DNA from: a bacterium | GTDB taxonomy: Bacteria; Cyanobacteriota; Vampirovibrionia; Gastranaerophilales; Gastranaerophilaceae | Length of the DNA stretch: 5,383 nucleotides | Assembly (NCBI GenBank): GCA_017477685.1 | Contig: JAFUUT010000226.1 | Span: 1 to 5,383, forward strand | Direction: 5' to 3' | Shown: piece by piece, positions 1 through 5,383 of the stretch | Layout of the letters: each line of letters opens with the position of its first letter | Numbering within the stretch: position 1 is the first letter of the stretch | The notes under the pieces: generated by a model | The model's database searches: none | Told to the model about the DNA's origin: nothing | The model's input: the letters and a program-made list of their open reading frames with translations, nothing else | Translations under genes and position numbers: made by a program

Positions 1-128
1 CCTAATCTTTTTAATGCTTCATAGCAGCCTTTACCTGAACGTCTTGAAACTTCGGCTTCCGATGACATACCTCCGCACAAAACCGCTATTTTTGCATTCT
101 TATCTATCATTGATTTAATTTCTGCCAT
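1..128 (-). CDS. ddl: D-alanine--D-alanine ligase, N-terminal fragment (runs off the left edge)
   Basis: The 42 visible codons read M-A-E-I-K-S-M-I-D-K-N, then a beta strand (KIAVLCGG) and the segment GGMSSEAEVSRRSG. This matches the N-terminal ATP-grasp signature of Ddl (GG-x-S-x-E-x-EVS-x-x-SG), which joins two D-alanines for the tip of the peptidoglycan stem peptide in the cytoplasm. The catalytic and ATP-grasp domains lie outside the window. Two starts are possible. The ATG at 128-126 has AGAGGA nine bases upstream and overlaps murB by 22 bp. The ATG at 110-108 would form an ATGA overlap with the murB stop but has no ribosome binding site. I chose the first. The overlap implies co-transcription and translational coupling with murB. 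The family call is firm despite the short fragment. Confidence 0.9.
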   Translation of the reverse strand, partial: MAEIKSMIDKNAKIAVLCGGMSSEAEVSRRSGKGCYEALKRL

Positions 129-1003
129 ATTTTCAATTCCTCTTTATTACTTCCCAAATATTTTATTTCCGGCTCTAGAGCGATATTATAAGTATCTTTT
201 ACCCGTTCTCTAAGTTCGTACATTAGACTTAAAACATCCATTGACGTCCCGTTACCTGTATTTACAATAAAGTTGGAATGATTTCTCCAAACCCGCACTT
301 CACCGGCATTTAGCTGTTTTGCACCAACACTTTCAAGTAATCTTCCCGCAGGATTTCCTATAGGATTTTTGAAGATGCTCCCGCAATTTGGCAAAACTAA
401 AGACGGTTGGTGATCTTTGCGGAATTTGAGATTTTCATCCATTTGTTTTTTAATTTCTTCGCTATCTTTTGTTTGAAGCTCGAATTTCGCCTGCAATACG
501 ACCAAATTATCTTTTTGGCAGCGTGAAGTTCTGTAGTCAAAGCCCATATCATCTTTGGAATATTTTACTACTCCGTGCCCTCGTCTATAGCAGGTAACAG
601 TGCGTATATTATCACTTATACACTGACCGTGAGCAGAAGCATTCATATAAACCTCTCCCCCGACAGACCCCGGGAAGCCAATCATAAATTCAAATCCGCT
701 CAAATTTGCAGCGCAAACTTGTTGAGACAGTTTTGGACCTTTTACCCCGCAATCAGCAATAACCGTTGTTCCGTCTATTGAAATATTATTCATCTTGTGG
801 GTTAAAATAACTTTTCCGTCATACCCTGAACTTGAAATCAAAATATTTGACAAATTCCCAAGGACGGGAATATTTGGGTATTTTTGCAATAAACGCACAA
901 ATTCATCAATATTATCAGGGAAGTATGCTTCACTAATTTTCCCGCCTATTTTAAAGGTAGTGTAATTTTTTATATCAAAATCTTTTTCAAAATATTCAGT
1001 CAT
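107..1003 (-). CDS. murB: UDP-N-acetylenolpyruvoylglucosamine reductase
   Basis: MurB is the cytoplasmic flavoenzyme that uses NADPH to reduce UDP-GlcNAc-enolpyruvate to UDP-MurNAc. The 298-residue protein shows the family signatures in order: YTTFKIGG (14-21) and VLGNLSNIL (47-55) in the FAD domain, GFPGSVGGEVYMNASAHG (109-126), DYRTS (156-160), NCGSIFKNP (206-214) with the presumed catalytic Ser209, PAGRLLE (218-224), NHSNFIVNTG (241-250) and LEPEI (276-280) with the presumed catalytic Glu279. Its length and the absence of an extra insertion fit the short type II MurB. Small oddities are Leu51 where the FAD loop usually has Gly (GxGSN) and NASAHG where NAGAxG is common. The start is the only ATG near the YTTF motif. 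It has no visible Shine-Dalgarno but a very close promoter. The 3' end overlaps ddl by 22 bp. Confidence 0.97.
   Translation of the reverse strand: MTEYFEKDFDIKNYTTFKIGGKISEAYFPDNIDEFVRLLQKYPNIPVLGNLSNILISSSGYDGKVILTHKMNNISIDGTTVIADCGVKGPKLSQQVCAANLSGFEFMIGFPGSVGGEVYMNASAHGQCISDNIRTVTCYRRGHGVVKYSKDDMGFDYRTSRCQKDNLVVLQAKFELQTKDSEEIKKQMDENLKFRKDHQPSLVLPNCGSIFKNPIGNPAGRLLESVGAKQLNAGEVRVWRNHSNFIVNTGNGTSMDVLSLMYELRERVKDTYNIALEPEIKYLGSNKEELKIWQKLNQ
138..143 (-). promoter_or_regulatory. Ribosome binding site of ddl inside the murB 3' end
   Basis: On the minus strand AGAGGA lies nine bases before the ATG at 128-126. It sits within the last codons of murB and is the reason for preferring this start over the ATG at 110-108, which has no Shine-Dalgarno sequence. 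Confidence 0.6.
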
Positions 1004-1012
1004 TATACAAAA

Positions 1013-1041
1013 ATTATATTACAGTAATTCGATAGGTGCAA
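1013..1041 (-). promoter_or_regulatory. Sigma70-type promoter of murB-ddl, predicting a near-leaderless mRNA
   Basis: Reading the minus strand, TTGCAC (1041-1036) is followed by exactly 17 bases and then a perfect TATAAT (1018-1013). Transcription would be expected to start near 1006, about three bases before the murB ATG at 1003. No Shine-Dalgarno sequence is present in the 27 bases before that ATG, which fits leaderless initiation. The -35 matches the consensus only in TTG. The promoter lets murB-ddl be expressed independently of murC. Confidence 0.6.
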
Positions 1042-1126
1042 TTTATTACAAAAACGTTATCACCAAATTTCAGATACTCTTAAATTTGTAAATTTTTGTA
1101 TCAATCATTATATCTAATAGCAAAAT

Positions 1127-1155
1127 TTTACATTCAGAGACATTAAAAAAATAAT
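1127..1155 (+). promoter_or_regulatory. Candidate promoter of the unknown plus-strand gene
   Basis: TTTACA (1127-1132, five of six to TTGACA) is followed by 17 bases and AATAAT (1150-1155, five of six to TATAAT). The predicted start near 1162 would give a leader of about 17 bases carrying the AAAGGAG site. The region is so AT-rich that a chance match is possible. A second, weaker pair is TTGTAA (1086-1091) with TATATC (1109-1114). Confidence 0.4.
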
Positions 1156-1165
1156 AATAAATCTG

Positions 1166-1172
1166 AAAGGAG
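1166..1172 (+). promoter_or_regulatory. Strong ribosome binding site of the unknown gene
   Basis: AAAGGAG lies six bases before the ATG at 1179. It is the best Shine-Dalgarno match in the window, and shows that the start region of the otherwise broken gene is intact. Confidence 0.8.
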
Positions 1173-1178
1173 AAAAAT

Positions 1179-1553
1179 ATGAATTTAAGCATTCGTCCTT
1201 GTAATCTTTCTTTTAGGGCACAAATACACAAGACAGAAGGACTTTATCATGCAAATATGGCAGCCAATAAAATGCTTGGTTCTAACAATCCTGAAGAAGT
1301 CAATTTGGCAAATGAATATAAACAAAGCCTGCAAATCTTAAAACAAGATAAATATATAGATGAAATAGAGGTTGTGCGCTATTACCCTAATGTTGATGAT
1401 TCAATGCCGCCTCGGTATTATCCGAACAAGTCGCAGGGAGTTTGGATTGACAATACTCTTTTATGCCGTGTTGGAGAAAAAGATATGATTCCTGAATCTT
1501 TTACCGTATTAAATAAGGACAGCAATGAAGATCAAATGTCATACAAACCATAA
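1179..1553 (+). CDS. Unknown protein, 124 codons, probably the intact 5' part of a broken gene
   Basis: I do not recognise the family. The open frame starts at an ATG with a strong AAAGGAG site and encodes a soluble-looking product with no signal peptide or membrane segment. It has three visible parts: an N-terminal N-L-S-F-R-A-Q-I stretch, a helical region with ANKMLG and EVNLANEYKQSLQILKQDKY (about residues 27-59), and a Tyr/Pro-rich part with VVRYYPN and PRYYPNKSQGVWIDN (about 65-92). Short proteins with an N-terminal Asn-x-x-Phe-x-Ala-type motif are, as I recall, common in Gastranaerophilales, but this is weak evidence. The last residues, from about 118, read like out-of-frame sequence (QMSYKP), and plausible coding sequence continues in another frame beyond the stop. 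The gene faces opposite to murC and murB and lies between them. It could still be translated as a shortened protein. Confidence 0.6.
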   Translation: MNLSIRPCNLSFRAQIHKTEGLYHANMAANKMLGSNNPEEVNLANEYKQSLQILKQDKYIDEIEVVRYYPNVDDSMPPRYYPNKSQGVWIDNTLLCRVGEKDMIPESFTVLNKDSNEDQMSYKP

Positions 1554-1862
1554 AAGCAATAATACATATTGCAGACAGTATAGATACCATTTCAAAACTA
1601 AAATATCAAAATGGGCGTTGTGATTACTATGGCATAGGTGCTATTCCGCTAAATAGAAATGAAATTTTAGGAGAGTCTTAATATTATTATTTATTATACC
1701 ATTTTGGCTGGCAACATTAGACGTCAAAGTTATCTCATGCCAATACCGGAGAATTATACTTCTCTGAGTGCCGAGAACCTTGAAGATAAACAAGCTCTTG
1801 GTGTTATATGTCAAATAATACTCGTAAATCAGAATAAAGACAAAATTGCAAAAATGAAGTAA
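1179..1862 (+). pseudogene. Probable frameshifted gene of about 227 codons, unknown function
   Basis: Three open segments on the plus strand join end to end. Segment one is the frame from 1179, open to 1551. Segment two is the -1 frame, open from 1529 to a stop at 1679-1681, with protein-like sequence including IIHIADSIDTISKL and GRCDYYGIGAIPLN. Segment three is back in the first frame, open from 1671 to the stop at 1860-1862, including AGNIRRQSYLMPIPENYTSL and EDKQALGVICQIILVNQNKD. A loss of one base (or gain of two) between 1529 and 1550, and the reverse change between 1671 and 1679, would account for this. The last stop lies just before a terminator hairpin, as expected for a true gene end. 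Segments two and three lack start codons with ribosome binding sites; the ATG at 1737 has none. Alternatives are sequencing errors or separate small genes. Confidence 0.6.
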
Positions 1863-1866
1863 TAAG

Positions 1867-1896
1867 ACAAAGGTCGAAATAAATTTCGACCTTTGT
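1867..1896. terminator. Perfect 14-bp hairpin, likely bidirectional terminator
   Basis: The arm ACAAAGGTCGAAAT (1867-1880) is repeated as its exact reverse complement at 1883-1896, leaving two bases between them, so the working loop is probably about six bases. It lies five bases after the stop of the broken plus-strand gene and six bases before the murC stop, between two convergent genes. The tracts that follow are T-rich but interrupted on both strands (ATATTATTAT on plus, CTTATTACTTCATTTTT on minus), so termination efficiency is uncertain. Confidence 0.75.
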
Positions 1897-1902
1897 ATAT
1901 TA

Positions 1903-3306
1903 TTATACATTTACTCCGTTTTTGCTCAAATTCATAAGCTCAGAACCGAGTTTTGTTATAGTACCCGCCCCAAGACCGATAACTATATCGTTTGGCTTTA
2001 AGTCTTTATATAGTTCTTGAGCAACTTGTTCCATCCCCCCTGCGATATGACGGCAAGGGATATCTGATTTTTCCTTGAATTCATTTACAAAAGCTTGAGA
2101 ATTTACTCCGACAATTTCATCCTCGCTTGCTGCATACACATCTGTAACAACAAGTTCGTCAATCCCGTCAAAAGCCTCCATAAATTCATTCCAAAGATTC
2201 TGCAAACGCGAATATCTGTGAGGTTGAAAAACAGCAATTATACGCTTATCTTTAAAAGATTTTGAGCAGGACAGAGTTGCTTTGATTTCTGTTGGGTGGT
2301 GTGCATAATCATCATAAACACTAATTCCGTTGAATTCCCCTACTTTTTGAAAACGTCTGCCCATGCCTGTGAAGCCTGCAAAATAAGTGTTGACTAAACT
2401 CATATCAACGCCTGATGAGTGCAAGCTTGCCCAAACAGCAAGTGAATTATAAACATTATGTACACCCTTCAAACTAATTCTTAAATTCGTTTGGAATTCA
2501 TCTTTATAATAAATATCAAAAGTTGTATAATCCTGTCCGTAATTTATATTTTTAGCGCAATAATCAGTATTGCCGCCAATAGAGAATGTTACAAATTTTG
2601 CATTATGTGCAAGCTCATGAACGGAGAAATATTTAACAAGCCTTTTTACTCCCTCATTATCCGTATTTGCAAGAATAATACCATTATCCCTCATATTGGA
2701 AATGAAAGTTTCAAAAGTTTCTAAAATTGATTCTAATCCGTTTTTGTAAAAATCCAAATGGTCAGGCTCTAAGTTGTTTACAACAACCAAATTTGGGGAA
2801 TATTTAACAATCGTGCCGTCGCTTTCATCAAGTTCCGCGATAAAGTATTTCGAATGCGCACAATTTGCATTTGTATTTATTTCAGGAATAATTCCCCCAA
2901 CAACATAAGAAGGTTTTAACCCTGCTTTTTCCAAAACATAAGAACAAAGTCCTGATGTTGTTGTTTTGCCGTGAGTTCCCGAATAGCCGATAAAATATTC
3001 TTCTCCTCTTGAGATTTCCGCAAGCAGATCCGATCTGTGCCATATAGGAAGTCCTAATCGTTTTGCTTTTTGAATTTCAGGGTTAAATTCACGTATAGCC
3101 GTACTCGCAACAACAATGCAATCATCCGGCAAATTATCTTCATTATGCCCGATATATACGGTTGCACCTAAATCTCTAACGCTTTTTACATACTTACTGT
3201 CGCTAATATCAGAACCCGATACTTCATACCCGTTTTGCAATAAGTATTTTGCAAGCCCGCTCATTCCGACTCCGCCAATTGCGATAAAATGATATTTCTT
3301 TTTCAA
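1903..3306 (-). CDS. murC: UDP-N-acetylmuramate--L-alanine ligase
   Basis: MurC adds L-alanine to UDP-MurNAc using ATP, the first amino acid of the peptidoglycan stem, in the cytoplasm. The 467-residue length is normal and all three Mur-ligase domains are present. They show the Rossmann-like GGVGMSGLA (11-19), the P-loop GTHGKTTTS (110-118), ELDESDGT (158-165), NNLEPDHLDFY (177-187), GVHNVYNSLAV (281-291), GMGRRFQ (314-320), DDYAHHPTE (332-340), QPHRYSR (361-367), DVYAASE (389-395) and VIGLGAGTI (442-450). The start is a TTG at 3306-3304, with AGGG eight bases upstream. An ATG at 3314-3312 is out of frame and stops after three codons. Downstream it meets a terminator hairpin, so it is probably transcribed apart from murB, its usual operon partner. 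It diverges from the transporter gene on the right. Confidence 0.97.
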   Translation of the reverse strand: MKKKYHFIAIGGVGMSGLAKYLLQNGYEVSGSDISDSKYVKSVRDLGATVYIGHNEDNLPDDCIVVASTAIREFNPEIQKAKRLGLPIWHRSDLLAEISRGEEYFIGYSGTHGKTTTSGLCSYVLEKAGLKPSYVVGGIIPEINTNANCAHSKYFIAELDESDGTIVKYSPNLVVVNNLEPDHLDFYKNGLESILETFETFISNMRDNGIILANTDNEGVKRLVKYFSVHELAHNAKFVTFSIGGNTDYCAKNINYGQDYTTFDIYYKDEFQTNLRISLKGVHNVYNSLAVWASLHSSGVDMSLVNTYFAGFTGMGRRFQKVGEFNGISVYDDYAHHPTEIKATLSCSKSFKDKRIIAVFQPHRYSRLQNLWNEFMEAFDGIDELVVTDVYAASEDEIVGVNSQAFVNEFKEKSDIPCRHIAGGMEQVAQELYKDLKPNDIVIGLGAGTITKLGSELMNLSKNGVNV

Positions 3307-3314
3307 TTTTTCAT

Positions 3315-3318
3315 CCCT
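3315..3318 (-). promoter_or_regulatory. Weak ribosome binding site supporting the TTG start of murC
   Basis: AGGG on the minus strand lies eight bases before the TTG at 3306. It directly abuts the out-of-frame ATG at 3314, too close to serve that codon, so it favours initiation at TTG. Confidence 0.45.
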
Positions 3319-3346
3319 ACTATAACTATTTTATACTTCTTTAAAA

Positions 3347-3376
3347 ATTATAATACTAACGAATTTTTTTTGTTTA
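3347..3376 (-). promoter_or_regulatory. Candidate promoter of murC
   Basis: On the minus strand a perfect TATAAT (3352-3347) is preceded, 18 bases upstream, by TAAACA (3376-3371, four of six to TTGACA). A start near 3340 would give a leader of about 34 bases. The region is nearly all A and T, so this rests mainly on the -10 box. Confidence 0.35.
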
Positions 3377-3416
3377 ATTATTATCAATTTTTAACATTAC
3401 AAAGATTTCGGAGTTG

Positions 3417-3445
3417 TTGAAGAAAAATAGTTTTTTCAGTATAAT
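3417..3445 (+). promoter_or_regulatory. Promoter of the Na+/phosphate transporter gene
   Basis: TTGAAG (3417-3422, four of six to TTGACA) is followed by 17 bases and a perfect TATAAT (3440-3445). Transcription would start near 3452, giving a leader of about 43 bases. It is back to back with the murC promoter, about 40 bases apart, in the 188-bp divergent intergenic region. Confidence 0.6.
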
Positions 3446-3453
3446 TTTTCTGT
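3432..3453 (+). repeat. Short direct repeat over the transporter promoter
   Basis: TTTTTCAGT (3432-3440) is repeated as TTTTTCTGT (3445-3453), eight of nine matching, with a period of 13 bases. The copies flank and touch the -10 box and reach the predicted start site, so they could form an operator. In such T-rich sequence chance is a real alternative. Confidence 0.3.
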
Positions 3454-3482
3454 GCAGGTGAATAATAAACAAATAATTTAAC

Positions 3483-3490
3483 AAGGCGGA
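3483..3490 (+). promoter_or_regulatory. Ribosome binding site of the transporter gene
   Basis: AAGGCGGA ends four bases before the ATG at 3495. It is an imperfect but usable Shine-Dalgarno sequence and fits the N-terminus expected from the first membrane helix. Confidence 0.55.
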
Positions 3491-3494
3491 TAGC

Positions 3495-5255
3495 ATGGAT
3501 ATATTTTCAATATTTACATTGATGGGAGGATTGGCATTTTTCCTATACGGAATGATAGTAATGTCATCGGGTTTGGAAAAAATTGCAGGCGGCAAAATGG
3601 AAAAGCTGTTGGAGCAGTTAACATCAAACCCGTTTAAAGGATTTTTGGTCGGAATTGCAATGACTGTTGCAGTACAGAGTTCCTCAGCCGTAACGGTTAT
3701 GCTTGTCGGTTTTGTAAACTCCGGTATAATGAAACTGGCGCAAACGGTAAGTATAATAATCGGTTCTAACGTAGGAACGACTGTTACCTCATGGATTTTA
3801 AGTTTATCCGGAATACAGAGTACAAATTTCTTTTTAAGATTATTGAAACCCGAATCATTCTCACCTATACTGGCATTGATTGGGGTTATTTTATATATGA
3901 CCTCAAGCAGCAAATACTCAAGAAGGAAACCTGTAGGAACATTTTTAATCGGTTTTGCTATATTGATGTTTGGTATGGGGTTGATGTCGTCTTCAATGGC
4001 ACCATTGGCAAATGACCCGAGGTTTACAAAAGTATTAACATTATTTACAAATCCGTTTTTGGGATTATTTGTCGGGCTTGTTATTACAATGATTATCCAG
4101 AGCTCAGCGGCTTCTGTCGGTATGCTGCAAGCATTATCTTTAACTGGAAGTATTTCATATGTTGTTGCAATACCTATTATTGCAGGTCAACATATAGGTA
4201 CCTGCATTACAGCAGTTTTATCAAGTATCGGGGTTAATACTAATGCAAAAAGAGTCGCAGCGGTTCATGTTACATTCAACGTAATCGGGGCTGTTATATT
4301 TTTAACTGTATTTGAATTGTGGCTCCATTTTGTCGGCAAACCTCTGCAAGATGCAGCAAATCCATTCGGGATTGCGGTTGTCCATACTATATTTAGTGTT
4401 CTTGCGGCATTCTGTTTATTCCCGTTCAGAAAGACTTTGGAAAAAATATCGTATATGGTTGTTAAGGATTCCGCAGAAGAAAAAGAAGTTATTATTGATG
4501 AGCGTTTATTAAATACTCCGTCTATAGCCATTTCTCAGTGCTACAAAACAACCGGTGTTATGGCAAAATTGACAAGAGAAAACCTTGTGATGTCCGTAAG
4601 AATGTTAAAACAATATAATCCTAAAATATCGGAGATTGTAAATAAAAACGAAGCAAGAATTGACAAATATCAGGATGTATTGGAAGGATTTTTACAAAAA
4701 CTTTCGGCAAAAGATCTTACGGAAGAAGATTCAAATAAAATCTCTCAATTGATTCTTTCGATATCTGATTTTGAAAAAATTGCAGACCATTCAACCCACA
4801 TTCTTCAAATAGCAGATACAATGCACAGAAAAGAATGGACATTCCCGCAGGAAACCGTTGAAGAACTCAAAAAAGTTGTTAACGCCGTTAAGGAAGTTTT
4901 TGATATTACGGTAAAAGCTTTTGTTTATAACAATATTTCAATGGCACACGAAATTGAACCTTTTGAACAGGTAATTGATGATATTTCATATAATGCAAAG
5001 AAAAACCATATCAGCCGCGTAAAAAAAGACCGTTCACATATCAAACGAGGCTTTGCTTATGCTGAAGTTTTAAATGACTTAGAAAGAATTTCAGACCACT
5101 GTTCAAATATTTCAACAAATCTTATTCAATCCGCAAGCGGTTCAATTCCTCGGCATGTTTTGAAAAACAGACTAAAAGAGGAAGATGTTACAGGATTTTC
5201 TCAAGATTTGGAAAAATTCAAAAAAGATTATGCGGTTGAACTTATTAAATACTAA
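3495..5255 (+). CDS. Na+/phosphate cotransporter family protein with C-terminal PhoU-like domain
   Basis: This inner-membrane protein is of the NptA/YjbB type, which couples sodium to phosphate movement; the direction of transport cannot be told from sequence. The N-terminal 310 residues are hydrophobic and carry the two inverted-repeat signatures of the family. The first is QSSSA (61-65) followed by GSNVGTT (90-96). The second is QSSAAS (202-207) followed by GQHIGT (231-236) and the AKR-x-A-x-x-H segment (251-258). From about residue 340 to 560 the protein is helical and PhoU-like, with the two metal-binding-type motifs DFEKIADH (425-432) and DLERISDH (528-535). The 586-residue length is usual for the two-domain form. 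The ATG follows an AAGGCGG site and a good promoter. Nine bases after the stop a second gene begins, so the two probably form an operon. PhoU-like domains suggest phosphate-linked control, which I infer rather than see. Confidence 0.93.
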   Translation: MDIFSIFTLMGGLAFFLYGMIVMSSGLEKIAGGKMEKLLEQLTSNPFKGFLVGIAMTVAVQSSSAVTVMLVGFVNSGIMKLAQTVSIIIGSNVGTTVTSWILSLSGIQSTNFFLRLLKPESFSPILALIGVILYMTSSSKYSRRKPVGTFLIGFAILMFGMGLMSSSMAPLANDPRFTKVLTLFTNPFLGLFVGLVITMIIQSSAASVGMLQALSLTGSISYVVAIPIIAGQHIGTCITAVLSSIGVNTNAKRVAAVHVTFNVIGAVIFLTVFELWLHFVGKPLQDAANPFGIAVVHTIFSVLAAFCLFPFRKTLEKISYMVVKDSAEEKEVIIDERLLNTPSIAISQCYKTTGVMAKLTRENLVMSVRMLKQYNPKISEIVNKNEARIDKYQDVLEGFLQKLSAKDLTEEDSNKISQLILSISDFEKIADHSTHILQIADTMHRKEWTFPQETVEELKKVVNAVKEVFDITVKAFVYNNISMAHEIEPFEQVIDDISYNAKKNHISRVKKDRSHIKRGFAYAEVLNDLERISDHCSNISTNLIQSASGSIPRHVLKNRLKEEDVTGFSQDLEKFKKDYAVELIKY

Positions 5256-5264
5256 GAGGGAAAT

Positions 5265-5383
5265 ATGGAAACACAGATAAAAGAAACATTTTATAAACTT
5301 GAAAAATCCTATCCTGTTTCAATGGCGGAACAAGACATGCTATATTCAATAAAACCTGCAGCCCTATTAAATTTGCTTCAAGA
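5265..5383 (+). CDS. N-terminal fragment, possibly an acyl-ACP thioesterase-like protein (runs off the right edge)
   Basis: The visible 39 codons begin at an ATG preceded by AGAGGG four bases upstream, nine bases after the transporter stop, so co-transcription is likely. The peptide starts METQIKETFYKLEKSYPVS and continues to IKPAALLNLLQ. A basic/aromatic strand, then a segment near an Asp (EQDMLYS), then a helix of the form x-P-x-A-L-L-N-x-L-Q resembles the start of hotdog-fold acyl-ACP thioesterases, which release fatty acids from acyl carrier protein. This is pattern resemblance only, and the catalytic part is outside the window. It could be another hotdog-fold or an unrelated family. That it is a real gene is much surer than its function. 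Confidence 0.6.
   Translation, partial: METQIKETFYKLEKSYPVSMAEQDMLYSIKPAALLNLLQ

Noticed and set aside
575..781. Plus-strand open frame within murB
   Set aside because: Antisense shadow of a gene with all catalytic motifs in frame on the other strand.
1526..1556. Programmed -1 frameshift joining the first and second segments of the unknown gene
   Set aside because: The direction fits, but no X-XXY-YYZ slippery heptamer is found in the first frame, and a second shift of opposite sign would also be needed.
1641..1910. Minus-strand open frame of 89 codons with hydrophobic content
   Set aside because: It runs through the terminator hairpin, is antisense to the broken plus-strand gene and has no ribosome binding site; the hydrophobic look comes from AT-rich antisense sequence.
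3343..3368. AAAAATT/AATTTTT inverted repeat upstream of murC
   Set aside because: All A-T, 12-base loop, overlaps the candidate murC promoter; most likely chance.
3373..3397. Cyanobacterial-type Pho box (TTTAATTA and TTTAACAT) upstream of the transporter
   Set aside because: The two octamers start 17 bases apart instead of the expected 11, one mismatches, and such words are common in AT-rich sequence.
3374..3913. Minus-strand open frame of 179 codons overlapping the transporter promoter and 5' half
   Set aside because: It is antisense to a clear membrane-protein gene with full family motifs and covers its promoter; no recognisable protein features.
1..5383. CRISPR array, tRNA or rRNA gene, insertion sequence
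   Set aside because: No spaced repeats, cloverleaf-like segment, rRNA-like sequence, transposase-like frame or terminal inverted repeats were seen.

Overview
The window is an AT-rich stretch of bacterial chromosome holding part of a peptidoglycan-precursor gene cluster next to a phosphate-type transporter gene. No ribosomal RNA or other phylogenetic marker is present, so the host is inferred only from general features. These are low GC, a cyanobacterial-looking MurC and Ddl, the murC-murB-ddl order, and a small unrecognised protein with an N-terminal N-L-S-F-R-A-Q-I segment. Together they suggest a non-photosynthetic relative of cyanobacteria (Gastranaerophilales/Vampirovibrionia, 'Melainabacteria'). 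A low-GC Bacillota-like host cannot be excluded.

Minus strand, read right to left: murC (3306 to 1903), murB (1003 to 107) and the start of a D-Ala-D-Ala ligase gene (128 to the left edge). These genes supply three steps of peptidoglycan-precursor synthesis: MurB makes UDP-MurNAc, MurC adds L-Ala, and Ddl makes D-Ala-D-Ala. murB and ddl overlap by 22 bp and are surely co-transcribed. murC is separated from murB by about 900 bp.

That 900-bp gap holds a plus-strand gene of unknown function. Its first 124 codons are open (1179-1553) behind a strong ribosome binding site. Protein-like sequence continues past the stop, first in another frame (about 1529-1678) and then back in the original frame (1671-1862), ending five bases before a perfect 14-bp hairpin. 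This looks like one gene of about 227 codons broken by two compensating indels. The hairpin lies between the convergent ends of this gene and murC and probably terminates both. murB has its own well-formed promoter (TTGCAC, 17 bp, TATAAT), placed so close to the ATG that the mRNA would be almost leaderless.

Plus strand, right half: a Na+/phosphate cotransporter-family protein with a C-terminal PhoU-like domain (3495-5255) has its own sigma70-type promoter and diverges from murC. Nine bases after it begins a truncated gene (5265 to the right edge), tentatively an acyl-ACP thioesterase-like protein. There are no tRNAs, rRNAs, CRISPR arrays or insertion sequences. I see no clearly new system; the broken gene inside the cell-wall cluster and the likely leaderless murB are the most unusual items.
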